From the NCBI GenBank assembly GCA_021772835.1, contig JAJFLE010000080.1, positions 1 to 64,000 of the forward strand: a stretch of DNA of 64,000 nt, in the 5' to 3' direction. Positions 1 through 8,504 of the stretch are shown piece by piece; position 1 is the first letter of the stretch, and each line of letters opens with the position of its first letter. Below the pieces are notes generated by a model, which saw nothing but the letters and a program-made list of their open reading frames with translations, was not told the DNA's origin and made no database searches. The position numbers and the translations under genes are program-made. The stretch comes from Mariprofundus sp. GTDB taxonomy: Bacteria; Pseudomonadota; Zetaproteobacteria; Mariprofundales; Mariprofundaceae.

Positions 1-1
1 A

Positions 2-292
2 TGTTACGAGGAAACGCCGCCGCAGCTACTGCTTCCTGATAACAAATGGATCGGCTGCGCCGTCGCCTTTGTGCTGGCATCAGGTCAAACAGATCGTGAA
101 AATGCGGCGTGCATAAGCATGCCCTGCTGCGATCATGAAAAGTGCCCCACTCCGAATTACAGTGGACAATCGCCTGCTTTGGCCGCCTTACCGCTGCTCA
201 ATGCCGTTAAGCAAAACACTTCAGGCAGGATACAAATTTCGCCTGCAGGTGATAGCACATGGTTCATCGAACTCAATCAGCCGCATGGATAA
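2..292 (+). CDS. C-terminal end of a condensing-enzyme-like protein (partial)
   Basis: The frame is open from the left edge to a TAA at 290-292, giving the last 96 residues of a gene that starts outside the window. Its tail has a Leu/Ala-rich helix (SPALAALPLLNAV, fragment residues 57-69) followed by two short strands (RIQIS, WFIEL). This pattern resembles the end of the short ketosynthase-like proteins of aryl polyene clusters. The next gene starts 8 nt inside this one, so the two are translationally coupled. Assignment is by pattern and context only. No active-site residue lies in the fragment, so another function is possible. Confidence 0.45.
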   Translation, partial: CYEETPPQLLLPDNKWIGCAVAFVLASGQTDRENAACISMPCCDHEKCPTPNYSGQSPALAALPLLNAVKQNTSGRIQISPAGDSTWFIELNQPHG

Positions 293-713
293 ACTTAATC
301 GGGATATGAACACGATGTTGCCGCACCACAAGCCGATGCTGATGGTGTCAAAGATACTGGCATATGATGATCATAGCCTGACCGCATTGGCTATCATTGA
401 TGATGACAACCCTCTACTTGAGCAGGGAGCGTTTCCCGGTCACGCTGCTCTGGAATTACTGGCACAGGCATCCGGCCTGTTTCTGGGTTTGAATTTTGCT
501 GGCGAAGCACGCCCCGCTGCCATTGTCAGCGTTCGTAACATGCAAGTGAGCATAGCATGGATATCTGCGGGTGAATCGCTGCAGATCGAAACCGACTTTC
601 TCGGTGGCAACGAAAGCACTGCCATGTTTCAGGGGCGAGTTAAACACGCAGGCGCAGTGGTGATGGAAGCCACACTGACCGTCAGCAGTTTTCCCAAAGG
701 AGTCATGCCATGA
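285..713 (+). CDS. Hotdog-fold 3-hydroxyacyl-ACP dehydratase (FabZ/ApeP-like)
   Basis: A 142-residue protein with the layout of small acyl carrier protein dehydratases. MLPHHKPML near the N-terminus (residues 11-19) matches the usual L-P-H-x-x-P-M-L opening. FPGHAALELLAQ (50-61) is the hot-dog helix carrying the putative catalytic His and Glu. It would remove water from a beta-hydroxyacyl chain and leave a double bond. The ATG at 285 overlaps the preceding stop; an internal ATG at 306 is a reasonable alternative. It overlaps fabG by 4 nt (ATGA). A dehydratase with a ketoreductase and no visible enoyl reductase suits polyene rather than fatty acid synthesis (inference). Confidence 0.8.
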   Translation: MDKLNRDMNTMLPHHKPMLMVSKILAYDDHSLTALAIIDDDNPLLEQGAFPGHAALELLAQASGLFLGLNFAGEARPAAIVSVRNMQVSIAWISAGESLQIETDFLGGNESTAMFQGRVKHAGAVVMEATLTVSSFPKGVMP

Positions 714-1432
714 CAAAACATGTACTGGTAACAGGAGCCAGCCGTGGCATAGGAGCTGCGATTGCACGCACACTTGCCGCAGCTGATCGCCATATCTGGA
801 TTAACTACCGGAGCAGCACAGTTGAAGCCGAGGCGGTAGCAGAAAGCATTCAAAAGCGGGGCTGGGAAGCATCAACGATGCAGTTTGATGTTTCCGACAG
901 GGAGGCATGCGCCGCAATCCTCACCGACTTTATCGAGAAGTACGGCGGCTTCGATATCGTGGTCAACAATGCGGGCATTACAGCAGATGCGCCCTTTCCC
1001 GGGATGGAGGATGAGCAGTGGGATTCGGTTATACAGACTAGCCTGGGCGGATTCTACAATGTCTGCAGGCCCCTGGTGATGCCCATGATCAGAAAACGCT
1101 GGGGCAGAATTGTGAACATGACCTCCATAGCCGCCCTGCATGGCAATCGCGGCCAGAGCAATTATGCCGCTGCCAAGGCGGGTGTTATAGGCGCAACGAA
1201 ATCACTGGCCCGGGAGCTGGCCTCGCGCGGCATCTGTGTCAACGCGGTTGCTCCAGGTTTTATCGATACGGAAATGACAGAACAGATCTCCCGGGATCTT
1301 ATCCGCCAGAGCGTGCCTATGGGTAGGGCAGGAACTGTGCAAGAGGTTGCAAACGTAGTCGAGTTCTTATGCTCGGATGGAGCATCTTATGTCACCGGAG
1401 AGGTGATCAATGTCAGTGGCGGGATTATCTAG
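710..1432 (+). CDS. fabG: 3-oxoacyl-ACP reductase, FabG-type SDR
   Basis: A 240-residue classical short-chain dehydrogenase. Visible are the NADP-binding GASRGIG (residues 9-15), NNAG (86-89) and the Ser139-Tyr152-Lys156 catalytic set (MTS, SNYAAAK). It reduces beta-ketoacyl-carrier protein to the beta-hydroxy form, supplying the dehydratase encoded just upstream. The start is backed by an AAGGAG sequence about 8 nt before the ATG and by the 4-nt overlap with the upstream gene. Sitting inside a cluster with halogenases and a pyrrole-type module, it is probably the pathway-specific reductase rather than the housekeeping FabG. Confidence 0.9.
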   Translation: MTKHVLVTGASRGIGAAIARTLAAADRHIWINYRSSTVEAEAVAESIQKRGWEASTMQFDVSDREACAAILTDFIEKYGGFDIVVNNAGITADAPFPGMEDEQWDSVIQTSLGGFYNVCRPLVMPMIRKRWGRIVNMTSIAALHGNRGQSNYAAAKAGVIGATKSLARELASRGICVNAVAPGFIDTEMTEQISRDLIRQSVPMGRAGTVQEVANVVEFLCSDGASYVTGEVINVSGGII

Positions 1433-1448
1433 CCATGAGAGGGAACAA

Positions 1449-2669
1449 ATGACTGCCAAATTTGATTACGATGTCATCATAGTCGGTGGTGGCCCTGCAG
1501 GCTCGACTGCAAGCACTCTGCTGGCACAAAAGGGGCATAAGGTTCTTTTGATTGATCGCGATCTTCATCCCCGCTTTCATATCGGCGAATCAATGTTGCC
1601 AATGAGTGAACCGGTATTTAAGCGGCTTGGTATCCACTGGGATGCGCAGGAATACTTAGCCAAGAATGGCGCCGAGTTTATCGATGAGGTTTCTGGCAGC
1701 AGCATTCGTTTTCCTTTTGCCGGTCAACATCAACCCTATCAGGTGGAACGCGCCAAGTTCGACCACATGATGATCAGCAATGCAGAGAAACATGGTGTCT
1801 CTGTGCATCAGCAGGAAGTGGTAAAAGATGTGAATTGCGATAAAGAGAAGGTCACTGTGCGCACCGACCAATCAACCTATTCTGCCAAATATCTGATTGA
1901 TGCCTCCGGCCGTAGCACCCTGATGGGCCGCCGCAACAACTCCATTCGCAGGATCGAAAACCTGGGCAAGTTCTCGCTGTATACGCACTACAAAGAGGTT
2001 AATGCCGAAGCGGCCGACATGCTGTTTGAAACTGGCGATGTGAAAATCATCATTGTCGATATCGGCTGGTTCTGGGTCATTCCGATGAGTGGACGCCGTC
2101 TCAGTGTTGGCCTGGTCGTACAAAAAGAGACAGAGGGACAGGCGCGCGGGCCATCACTGTTCGAGCGCTACTTCGAAGCCTCACCGCTGTTGACTGCCGC
2201 CCTTCAGGGAGCCGAACGTGAGTTTGGCATCAGGGCGGAAGCGGATTTCAGTTTCACCAATGAAGCGCGTCACGGCTTGCGTTATGCATGCTGCGGCGAT
2301 TCAGCCGGTTTCCTCGATCCTGTTTTTTCATCGGGTGTCTTTCTGGCCGTCAAAACTGCAGAAGCCGTTGCCGATCGACTGCATATAGCCCTAGTAGACG
2401 GATGCGAAGCAGAGGTGGGGCTTCACTCCGCTGGTGATGATGACTACCTGATCGGCTTTAACTCCATGCGTCTGTTTGTCGAGCGATTCTACCATGCCGG
2501 ATTGGTGCGCAATCTTTTTTTTGTTGCAGAGCGCAGCAAGGAATTGAAGGAGGATATCCTGGGCCTGCTTGCCGGAGATTTGTGGACAGGAACAAATGAT
2601 TTCCAGCACAAGTTGCTCAGAAGCAGACAGGCCAGGCAGTTGATGATCAAGCAGTCGAAGGAGAGCTAA
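1449..2669 (+). CDS. Flavin-dependent halogenase-like FAD oxidoreductase 1
   Basis: A 406-residue FAD protein of the tryptophan-halogenase superfamily. It has the FAD-binding GGGPAG (residues 13-18), FHIGES (43-48), the halogenase signature W-x-W-x-I-P as WFWVIP (207-212), and F-x-x-P-x-x-S-x-G as FLDPVFSSG (288-296). Lys72 in AKNGAEF lies where the catalytic lysine of RebH/PrnA-type enzymes is expected. It would halogenate a carrier-bound or free aromatic using reduced FAD, or act as a halogenase-related oxygenase as seen in aryl polyene clusters. The ATG at 1449 follows GAGAGGG and lies 16 nt after fabG. Its stop overlaps the convergent gene by 4 nt. Confidence 0.8.
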   Translation: MTAKFDYDVIIVGGGPAGSTASTLLAQKGHKVLLIDRDLHPRFHIGESMLPMSEPVFKRLGIHWDAQEYLAKNGAEFIDEVSGSSIRFPFAGQHQPYQVERAKFDHMMISNAEKHGVSVHQQEVVKDVNCDKEKVTVRTDQSTYSAKYLIDASGRSTLMGRRNNSIRRIENLGKFSLYTHYKEVNAEAADMLFETGDVKIIIVDIGWFWVIPMSGRRLSVGLVVQKETEGQARGPSLFERYFEASPLLTAALQGAEREFGIRAEADFSFTNEARHGLRYACCGDSAGFLDPVFSSGVFLAVKTAEAVADRLHIALVDGCEAEVGLHSAGDDDYLIGFNSMRLFVERFYHAGLVRNLFFVAERSKELKEDILGLLAGDLWTGTNDFQHKLLRSRQARQLMIKQSKES

Positions 2670-3487
2670 CGCATCACCTTCTCTTGTGAAGACCAGAAGC
2701 TCCAGGCGAAACCAATGCCGGTGGAAAGATAAAAGTTCTTACGTACCAGTGGGCTGTCAGCATTTACACCCGGGGCAAGCGTTCGCATGCGAACCACCAC
2801 ACCTATACTCAGATCTTCATCGTATTTATAGCGCAGTATTGTATCCAGGTAATAGCTGTGCAAACCTTTTTTCGCCACATATGCCGGACGGGTAGCCGTC
2901 GCATAGATCGGGTCGACACCGTAGTAGTTACGGTTAAATCGCTGCGAGGCGTAAAGCAGTCCACCCTCAAGTCTAAGCATTACCTTCTCAAGCTCCGGAA
3001 GAATGTCATAACGTTCATATCGCAGAGCTGGCTCTGTGACCCAACCGAGAAATGTCTGGCTGGTATCAACGGCTATACGGTATGGCAAATGCAGGCTTAA
3101 TTTATCTTCGTCACGATCTGTGATTACCCAGTTTAACTGCGGGCCTACCTGTCCGGTCAGGTGCAATGCCGGCATACCCTGGCGAGCATTATTGTTATTT
3201 TTTACCGGCAGGCCGAACGAAAAATCGAGATCCAGCGAAAGCCCGTTTGTCTCCAGCAAACGACCGCGAACACCGTCCCGATCTGCACGCAGAAATTCGC
3301 CGCGGTAAATCAAATAGGGCACAGCTAGTGGCAACGTATATCGCTGATCGCTGCCCACATAATGAGGCGTGGAGATAACAGCGCCAGCAAGGCCAATCTC
3401 CCAGAGCGGTTTCACTGTTTTTTCTCCGGCAATTACCGGATGAGTAAATCCCAGCAACAAGAGCATCAGTAATATGCGCATATTCAT
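2666..3487 (-). CDS. MipA/OmpV family outer-membrane protein
   Basis: A 273-residue protein with a signal peptide (MNMRILLMLLLLGFTHPVIAG) and a run of amphipathic beta strands typical of the MipA/OmpV barrel family. GLAGAVISTPHYVGSDQRYTL near the N-terminus is a characteristic opening. It should sit in the outer membrane. Family members have been linked to murein synthesis scaffolding and to outer-membrane transport, but its substrate here is unknown. Its ATG overlaps the stop of the upstream halogenase-like gene (ATGA), so it is made as the last product of the biosynthetic operon. A role in exporting or anchoring the product is inference. Confidence 0.82.
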   Translation of the reverse strand: MNMRILLMLLLLGFTHPVIAGEKTVKPLWEIGLAGAVISTPHYVGSDQRYTLPLAVPYLIYRGEFLRADRDGVRGRLLETNGLSLDLDFSFGLPVKNNNNARQGMPALHLTGQVGPQLNWVITDRDEDKLSLHLPYRIAVDTSQTFLGWVTEPALRYERYDILPELEKVMLRLEGGLLYASQRFNRNYYGVDPIYATATRPAYVAKKGLHSYYLDTILRYKYDEDLSIGVVVRMRTLAPGVNADSPLVRKNFYLSTGIGFAWSFWSSQEKVMR

Positions 3488-4668
3488 GCCATCGTCTCCC
3501 GTAAACGTGTCAGTCCAGGGCCTGGCTCCACCTCATAAATCCTGCCTGCAAATATTTCCAGAAACTCCTCGGGATAACGTTGATGCGCCATGTTGGCAAA
3601 ACCCCACGGGTAAGCCCAGAAATAAGAGAGTAGATCCTGAATGACATCCTGAGCCTGTGAAGTCACCTGCATATAATGATCATGGATTGGCTGCCAACCC
3701 TCATGCTGCTGTTGCGCGCATGCCGAGATGGCTTTAGCCACATATTCAGCCTCGACAACGGCAAACTGAACACCAAAGGAAAAAATCGGGTCGATAAACC
3801 GGTGACTGTCACCGACGCAGAAGAGCCCATCCCGACAATACTCGTCAATGGAGAAGGAGTAGTTTGAAGCTGCACGTACATCTCCAACCCGCTTTATTGC
3901 ATGTGCCCGCTGCTTCAGCGGTTCACTGAAGCAGCTTATGCTCTGCTCCAGAAACGCCTCCATACCAAGGCCGCTCTTTTTGTAATCTTCAACAGGCACC
4001 ACCAGTCCTATACTGCTAAGCGTATCACTTAGCGGAATCATCCAAATCCATTCATGGCGCTGGCGATGAAAAATCAGCGTATCATGGGCATCACTTTCAC
4101 CGCGTGTCACCCCCTCGAACTGACTGAAAAATGAGATCTGGCGCGCGTAATCACCCTCGACAGCCTCACCAAACAATCCACGTTTCTGGCTGAATCGCTG
4201 CTGGCCGCTGCCATCCACCACAAAGCGTGTGGCCAAGATTCTTTCTCCTTCATCGGTGCGCACCGTCACCTGCCAGCCGGTCCCATCACGGCAAAGTGAT
4301 GTGGCCCTTCCGCACAGGTGTTTAGCCCCGCGTTCAAGCGCCTGATCGAGCATCATCTTGTCGAAACCGGAGCGTTCGACTTGCCAGGCATCCCCCGCTC
4401 CGACAAAAAAACTGTTTTCCGGGTTTTTGGAAAATATACGAACCCCTTGTTTGCGTGGCGCAGCGAGTTCACGAAGCTGAGAGTCGAGCCCAAGTCTGTT
4501 GAGTGCATCTACACATTCTGTGGTTAATGATTCCCCGATATGAAATCGCGGAAAGCTTTCTTGCTCGACAATGATAGGTTGGAACCCTTCTCTAAGCAGA
4601 TTCATGGCACTGGCTGTTCCGGCAGGGCCGCCACCTATAACTAACACGTTTTCTTTCAACTTAGCCAA
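3484..4668 (-). CDS. Flavin-dependent halogenase-like FAD oxidoreductase 2 (PltA-like)
   Basis: A flavoprotein with GGGPAG (residues 12-17), FHIGES (42-47), WIWMIP (207-212) and FIDPIFSFG (291-299). Lys73 in RKQGVRIF lies at the expected catalytic lysine position, so all halogenase hallmarks are present. The open frame extends to 4881, deep into the upstream oxidase gene. I chose the TTG at 4668, preceded by AGGG at 8 nt, which gives 394 residues beginning just before the FAD fold; the TTG at 4659 is an alternative. Its place after ligase and oxidase genes suggests halogenation of a carrier-bound pyrrole, as PltA does (inference). It overlaps the next gene by 4 nt. Confidence 0.8.
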   Translation of the reverse strand: MAKLKENVLVIGGGPAGTASAMNLLREGFQPIIVEQESFPRFHIGESLTTECVDALNRLGLDSQLRELAAPRKQGVRIFSKNPENSFFVGAGDAWQVERSGFDKMMLDQALERGAKHLCGRATSLCRDGTGWQVTVRTDEGERILATRFVVDGSGQQRFSQKRGLFGEAVEGDYARQISFFSQFEGVTRGESDAHDTLIFHRQRHEWIWMIPLSDTLSSIGLVVPVEDYKKSGLGMEAFLEQSISCFSEPLKQRAHAIKRVGDVRAASNYSFSIDEYCRDGLFCVGDSHRFIDPIFSFGVQFAVVEAEYVAKAISACAQQQHEGWQPIHDHYMQVTSQAQDVIQDLLSYFWAYPWGFANMAHQRYPEEFLEIFAGRIYEVEPGPGLTRLRETMA

Positions 4669-4681
4669 CCCCAAATCCCTG

Positions 4682-5758
4682 TCAGCTACCCATACCAAGC
4701 ATGGCAGCAATAATGTTTTTCTGGATTTCGGTACTGCCTGAGAAGAGACGACCGGCCATGGCATCCTGAACCAGGGCGACATGTTCACCTTCAAGGCCAC
4801 GTGTGCCGAAAACCTGTACAGTATCAAGGCTTGAGCTGAGAAATGCCTCGCTCGCATACCACTTGGTCGCCGCACTCTCAACGGTAATGCGCTTATTTCT
4901 ATCGCAGTGATCGGCGCATTTGGCCACCCACAAACGCACTGTTTCCACTCTTAACTTCATCTCGGCAATACGGTGGCTGATTGCCTGATAATCCGACAGG
5001 GCACTGCCCTTCACCTGACGTGTTCGTGCAAAGCTGACTGCCTCATCAAGTTGCCACTGCATGACACCCGCAATACCTGAAAAGATGAAAGCGCGCTCAA
5101 GCTCCAGTGCCAGATGAATCATGATATTGCCCATGCCAGCTTTCCCGAGCAGACGATCTGATGGTATCAGGCAATCTGACAGATCGATGTCACCCATGGT
5201 CGCAGTCGCACAGCCCTGCACGGTCGGGCCGTCTGCAAAGCTCACCCCTAAATCATCATGAAACACAAGAAATGCGGAGATCGCACCCTCATATTTTGCA
5301 TAGACCACCAGCAGGTCGGCAATCGGTGTATTGGTGATGTAACGTTTGCATCCGTTGAGCACAAAACCATCACCTACGGCCACCGCACTTGCCTGCATGG
5401 CCTGCGTGTCGGAACCCGCTTGCGGCTCGGTGATAGCATGACCACCTATCCATTCGCCACTTACAAGCTTGGGTAGAAAATCCCTCTTCTGACTTTCGCT
5501 TCCGAAGCGGAGAAGCGGAAAAACAGCCCCCCAGATATGCGCGTTGGCCGCCAGAACCAGGCCGGGATCTCGTGTCTGTTTTCCAAGCAACTCATGATCA
5601 CGGCAAAGCTCTTCGAAGCTATCGCCCAGGCCTCCGAATTCTTTAGCAACGGCATGCCTGAACAGGCCAGCTTCGCCGCACTGTTTCAGCCGCCGTCTTG
5701 CCTCATCTGTGCTTTGACCCCTGGCAGGGCCTATCTCCGGAATATAATGACTACTCAA
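4682..5758 (-). CDS. Acyl-CoA dehydrogenase-like oxidase, probable aminoacyl-carrier dehydrogenase (PltE/RedW-like)
   Basis: A 358-residue acyl-CoA dehydrogenase fold protein. TEPQAGSD (110-117) and the C-terminal FGTRGLEGE and STEIQKNIIA segments bind FAD. The position that carries the catalytic Glu in medium-chain enzymes is Ser340 (FSGST). Glu221 in LELERAF aligns instead with the isovaleryl-CoA dehydrogenase base, the arrangement reported for prolyl-carrier oxidases such as PltE and RedW. Next to an amino-acid ligase and a carrier protein, the likely reaction is oxidation of prolyl-carrier to pyrrolyl-carrier. The start is a TTG preceded by AGGAGA, overlapping the ligase stop by 8 nt. Confidence 0.82.
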   Translation of the reverse strand: MSSHYIPEIGPARGQSTDEARRRLKQCGEAGLFRHAVAKEFGGLGDSFEELCRDHELLGKQTRDPGLVLAANAHIWGAVFPLLRFGSESQKRDFLPKLVSGEWIGGHAITEPQAGSDTQAMQASAVAVGDGFVLNGCKRYITNTPIADLLVVYAKYEGAISAFLVFHDDLGVSFADGPTVQGCATATMGDIDLSDCLIPSDRLLGKAGMGNIMIHLALELERAFIFSGIAGVMQWQLDEAVSFARTRQVKGSALSDYQAISHRIAEMKLRVETVRLWVAKCADHCDRNKRITVESAATKWYASEAFLSSSLDTVQVFGTRGLEGEHVALVQDAMAGRLFSGSTEIQKNIIAAMLGMGS

Positions 5759-7208
5759 CGTGTCTCTCCTGAATCATCCCTGCAACTGCCCGGTGATCCA
5801 CCTTGCCATTCGACAACAGTGGCAATGCGTCCAGCTGCACAAACCTGTAGGGCTGCATATAGGTAGCAAGATTCTGTTTCAGGTAAATCCGCAAGCCATC
5901 CAGCTCCACTCCCTGCCCCACCACTACTGCAACCAGTCGTTGCCCACTGATAGGATCGCTCTCACCGATGACCACCGAGCACTGGACCTGTTCGAAGCGA
6001 TTGATCACGACCTCGATTTCGGCTGGTTCGATACGGTAGCCTGAAGACTTGATCATACGATCCATACGTCCGAGGTAAAGTAACTCTCCCAGCTCATTGT
6101 ACGAAACCCGGTCACCGGTGTGATACCATGGGAAATCTACTGCCCGGACATCACCATTCTGCCAGTAGCCGCTCATCAGACATGGGCCACTGACCAGCAG
6201 TTCACCATCATCATTTATCATAAGTTCAGCGTTGCAGGCTGCACCGCCAATCGGGATAGTCTCCAGATCAGCGAGCCTGTGCCGCATCACTGGCCAGTAA
6301 GTGCACACATTGCTCTCGGTCGGGCCAAAAAGGTTATACAGCTCCACATCAGGCAGCGCATCGGCCAGTTTCATTAAACCTGGAAGTGGAAACACTTCGC
6401 CTGCGAACAGGATGCGTTTCATCCTCGGCAAGCGATCGGGGCCAAGCCTTCCGCGCATCGCCAGGAAAGCAAGCATAGCTGGTACAGTGTACCAGCTTGT
6501 AACGGCCATCTCTTCGAGCCAGGCAACCAGTTTGGCAGGAGATAATGTTAATGACTGCGGCACGAAACAGGTGTGTGCAGCACAGTGAACAGAGGTAAAC
6601 AGATCAAACAGGGAGAGGTCAAAATGAAAAGGGGCCAGTGCTGCAATGCGATCAGTATCGGTGATACCGAAAGTTGTGGATGACCAGACGACAAATGCAT
6701 CGATGGCGCGACAGCTGATGGCAACGCCCTTCGGATTCCCTGTCGAGCCCGAAGTATAGAGAATGGCTGCCAACTCTTCAGGGCCGGGGCGGTAGATTAC
6801 ATCGACATCCCCCTCTGGCTCATCTTCGAAAAATTCCGGATCATTGATATCGATCCACTCAACGGCACTGCTGCACCATTGGGGCCGCTCGCCATGACCT
6901 ATCATACAGCGTGGCTGCACATCGCCAATGATGAATGACAGCCGTAAGGCAGGGTTTTGCACATCCAGCGGCACATAACAGGCACCGGCGAAAAGCGTGC
7001 CGTAGATGCAGCATGCGGCATCAATGCCCCGGGCAAGCAACAGCGCTACCCGATCACCCGGCCTCACGCCATGATGCAACAATACATTTCTGATGCGCTC
7101 GGCATGTTCAAAAAGGCTGCGATAACTGACTTCCCTGCCATTTTCGCTGAAGGCAGTACGGCCAGGTTCGTAGAACTGATGCCTTAGCAGGCTGTCGATT
7201 ACTAACAT
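5751..7208 (-). CDS. Stand-alone amino-acid adenylation enzyme, probable L-prolyl-AMP ligase (PltF/PigI-like)
   Basis: A 485-residue ANL-family ligase, the usual size for free-standing prolyl ligases. Core motifs are present in order: YTSGSTGNPKG (151-161), FDLS (196-199), FGPTESN (294-300), YHTGDR (362-367), GRMDRMIK (380-387) and NGKVD (467-471, catalytic Lys469). Asp197 in the A4 motif matches the residue that holds the amino group of alpha-amino acids in adenylation domains. This favours an amino acid over a fatty or aryl acid. Proline as substrate is inferred from the neighbouring oxidase. The ATG lies 1 nt after the stop of the condensation-like gene. Confidence 0.85.
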   Translation of the reverse strand: MLVIDSLLRHQFYEPGRTAFSENGREVSYRSLFEHAERIRNVLLHHGVRPGDRVALLLARGIDAACCIYGTLFAGACYVPLDVQNPALRLSFIIGDVQPRCMIGHGERPQWCSSAVEWIDINDPEFFEDEPEGDVDVIYRPGPEELAAILYTSGSTGNPKGVAISCRAIDAFVVWSSTTFGITDTDRIAALAPFHFDLSLFDLFTSVHCAAHTCFVPQSLTLSPAKLVAWLEEMAVTSWYTVPAMLAFLAMRGRLGPDRLPRMKRILFAGEVFPLPGLMKLADALPDVELYNLFGPTESNVCTYWPVMRHRLADLETIPIGGAACNAELMINDDGELLVSGPCLMSGYWQNGDVRAVDFPWYHTGDRVSYNELGELLYLGRMDRMIKSSGYRIEPAEIEVVINRFEQVQCSVVIGESDPISGQRLVAVVVGQGVELDGLRIYLKQNLATYMQPYRFVQLDALPLLSNGKVDHRAVAGMIQERHVE

Positions 7209-7209
7209 G

Positions 7210-8487
7210 CTAAGCGGCTTCTTCGCCCTTCAACTCGGAAGCCATCAGGGTCGTCAGTGAATCGAGCCATTGTTGATCAATCTGACTCGCTACATAATTG
7301 AAACTCAATGTAATGGCACCGTTGTACTGGCTGACCAGCATACCAAGCGAAGGTGCTGCCGTGACCTGACTGAGCTGGAACATCGTGCTCACTTTCGCAC
7401 CGGCAATCTCCGTCACCTTAGGGTCGGGTTCACCGGTATACGAAAACCAGAACGAGCTGCGCTCCTGACCCTTGGGTGTATTGCGGATAATACGCCCGTA
7501 CTTCTCCAGCGGCAGCCAGCTGCCCGCTTCCATCAACGGCACCAGAGCATGATCGAGGCCTGAACGCACCGTTGCCTTGTACTGCTCGCGAAGGGCAGGG
7601 AAGAGCTGCTTGCGATCACGCACCTGTTCGAGCCGGGCTTGTGCAAAGAGGAAACTGACCTGATTGCCCAGCAGCGGGAACAGTGCTTTACGTTTGCGCA
7701 TATTCATGGCGTAAGGAACACAGAAGCCCTGCTTCTGCTCACATCCGGCGCGCTGCAGCGCACGCATCAGACAGCCGATAAAGTAGAGCGCAGTCCCCAT
7801 CATACCTGCTTCTTTCATGGCGCATGCCATAATCTGCTTTGAAACGTCGGCATCAAAGTGCACAACTTGAAATTTCAATCTGTCTGCAGCGACAGCTTTG
7901 GCCTGCGGTAATGAGCTCGAGATCTTGTCCATGTTATCGATATGGCGTTTGGCTCTGTACATCATACCTATCTTTTTCCAGAACCCCCACTTTGCCGTAA
8001 GCAGGGCGAAGGCATTTTCACCTTCTGCCGCTTCTTCATCGCTAAGCAGGTGATGAACAATGAGCTCAGCCCCCTTGGCATCGCAGATCGGATGAAACCA
8101 ACGCAACAGAAAGAAAGAACCCTCGGGCATATCGACCAAATGAAATACCACCGGTGCAACACTGTCGACAGGCATTGCGGCATTGATAATCTCACCGACA
8201 ATCTCAAGCCCGCTCTCCCTGTTCCCGGCAGTATGCCGAAAGAATAACGTTGTTTTTATTTCGCTATTGGCCTGCCAGTAGTAGCGCCGTCCTTTCTGCT
8301 TCAGCCTGACATTAATCTCAGGAAAGCGGGTGACAAATGTCCTGGCACGGCGCGCGAGCAACTCAGCATCAGGATTGCTGTCCAGCTCAAAAACCAGAGC
8401 GCAGAAGTTGCCGGACAGGCCTGATCCCCGGATCTCATGATCCATCATCAGGGTGAAATGATCCGCCGTATTTAGCGGTCGCTGCAT
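7210..8487 (-). CDS. Condensation/acyltransferase-like protein (HxxxD family)
   Basis: A 425-residue protein with the organisation of NRPS condensation domains and PapA/WS-DGAT acyltransferases. The key motif HPICDAKG (His132 to Asp136) corresponds to HxxxDG. The sequence opens with NTADHFTLMMD, typical of the family's first strand-helix element, and lies between the carrier protein and ligase genes. It could move the aminoacyl or pyrrolyl group from the carrier to a nucleophile or to the polyketide machinery. The substrate pair cannot be read from sequence. The second Gly is displaced (DAKG instead of DG), so an unusual or structural role is possible. AGGA lies 9 nt before the ATG. Confidence 0.65.
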   Translation of the reverse strand: MQRPLNTADHFTLMMDHEIRGSGLSGNFCALVFELDSNPDAELLARRARTFVTRFPEINVRLKQKGRRYYWQANSEIKTTLFFRHTAGNRESGLEIVGEIINAAMPVDSVAPVVFHLVDMPEGSFFLLRWFHPICDAKGAELIVHHLLSDEEAAEGENAFALLTAKWGFWKKIGMMYRAKRHIDNMDKISSSLPQAKAVAADRLKFQVVHFDADVSKQIMACAMKEAGMMGTALYFIGCLMRALQRAGCEQKQGFCVPYAMNMRKRKALFPLLGNQVSFLFAQARLEQVRDRKQLFPALREQYKATVRSGLDHALVPLMEAGSWLPLEKYGRIIRNTPKGQERSSFWFSYTGEPDPKVTEIAGAKVSTMFQLSQVTAAPSLGMLVSQYNGAITLSFNYVASQIDQQWLDSLTTLMASELKGEEAA

Positions 8488-8504
8488 GGTTTTATGTCCT
8501 GTAT

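Noticed and set aside
4669-4881. N-terminal extension of the second halogenase-like protein to 4881
   Set aside because: It would overlap the oxidase gene by about 200 nt and has no FAD-fold or signal sequence; a TTG with AGGG at 4668 fits better.
4682-5758. The acyl-CoA dehydrogenase as an inactive enzyme because the C-terminal catalytic Glu is Ser
   Set aside because: Glu221 occupies the alternative base position known in isovaleryl-CoA dehydrogenase and prolyl-carrier oxidases.
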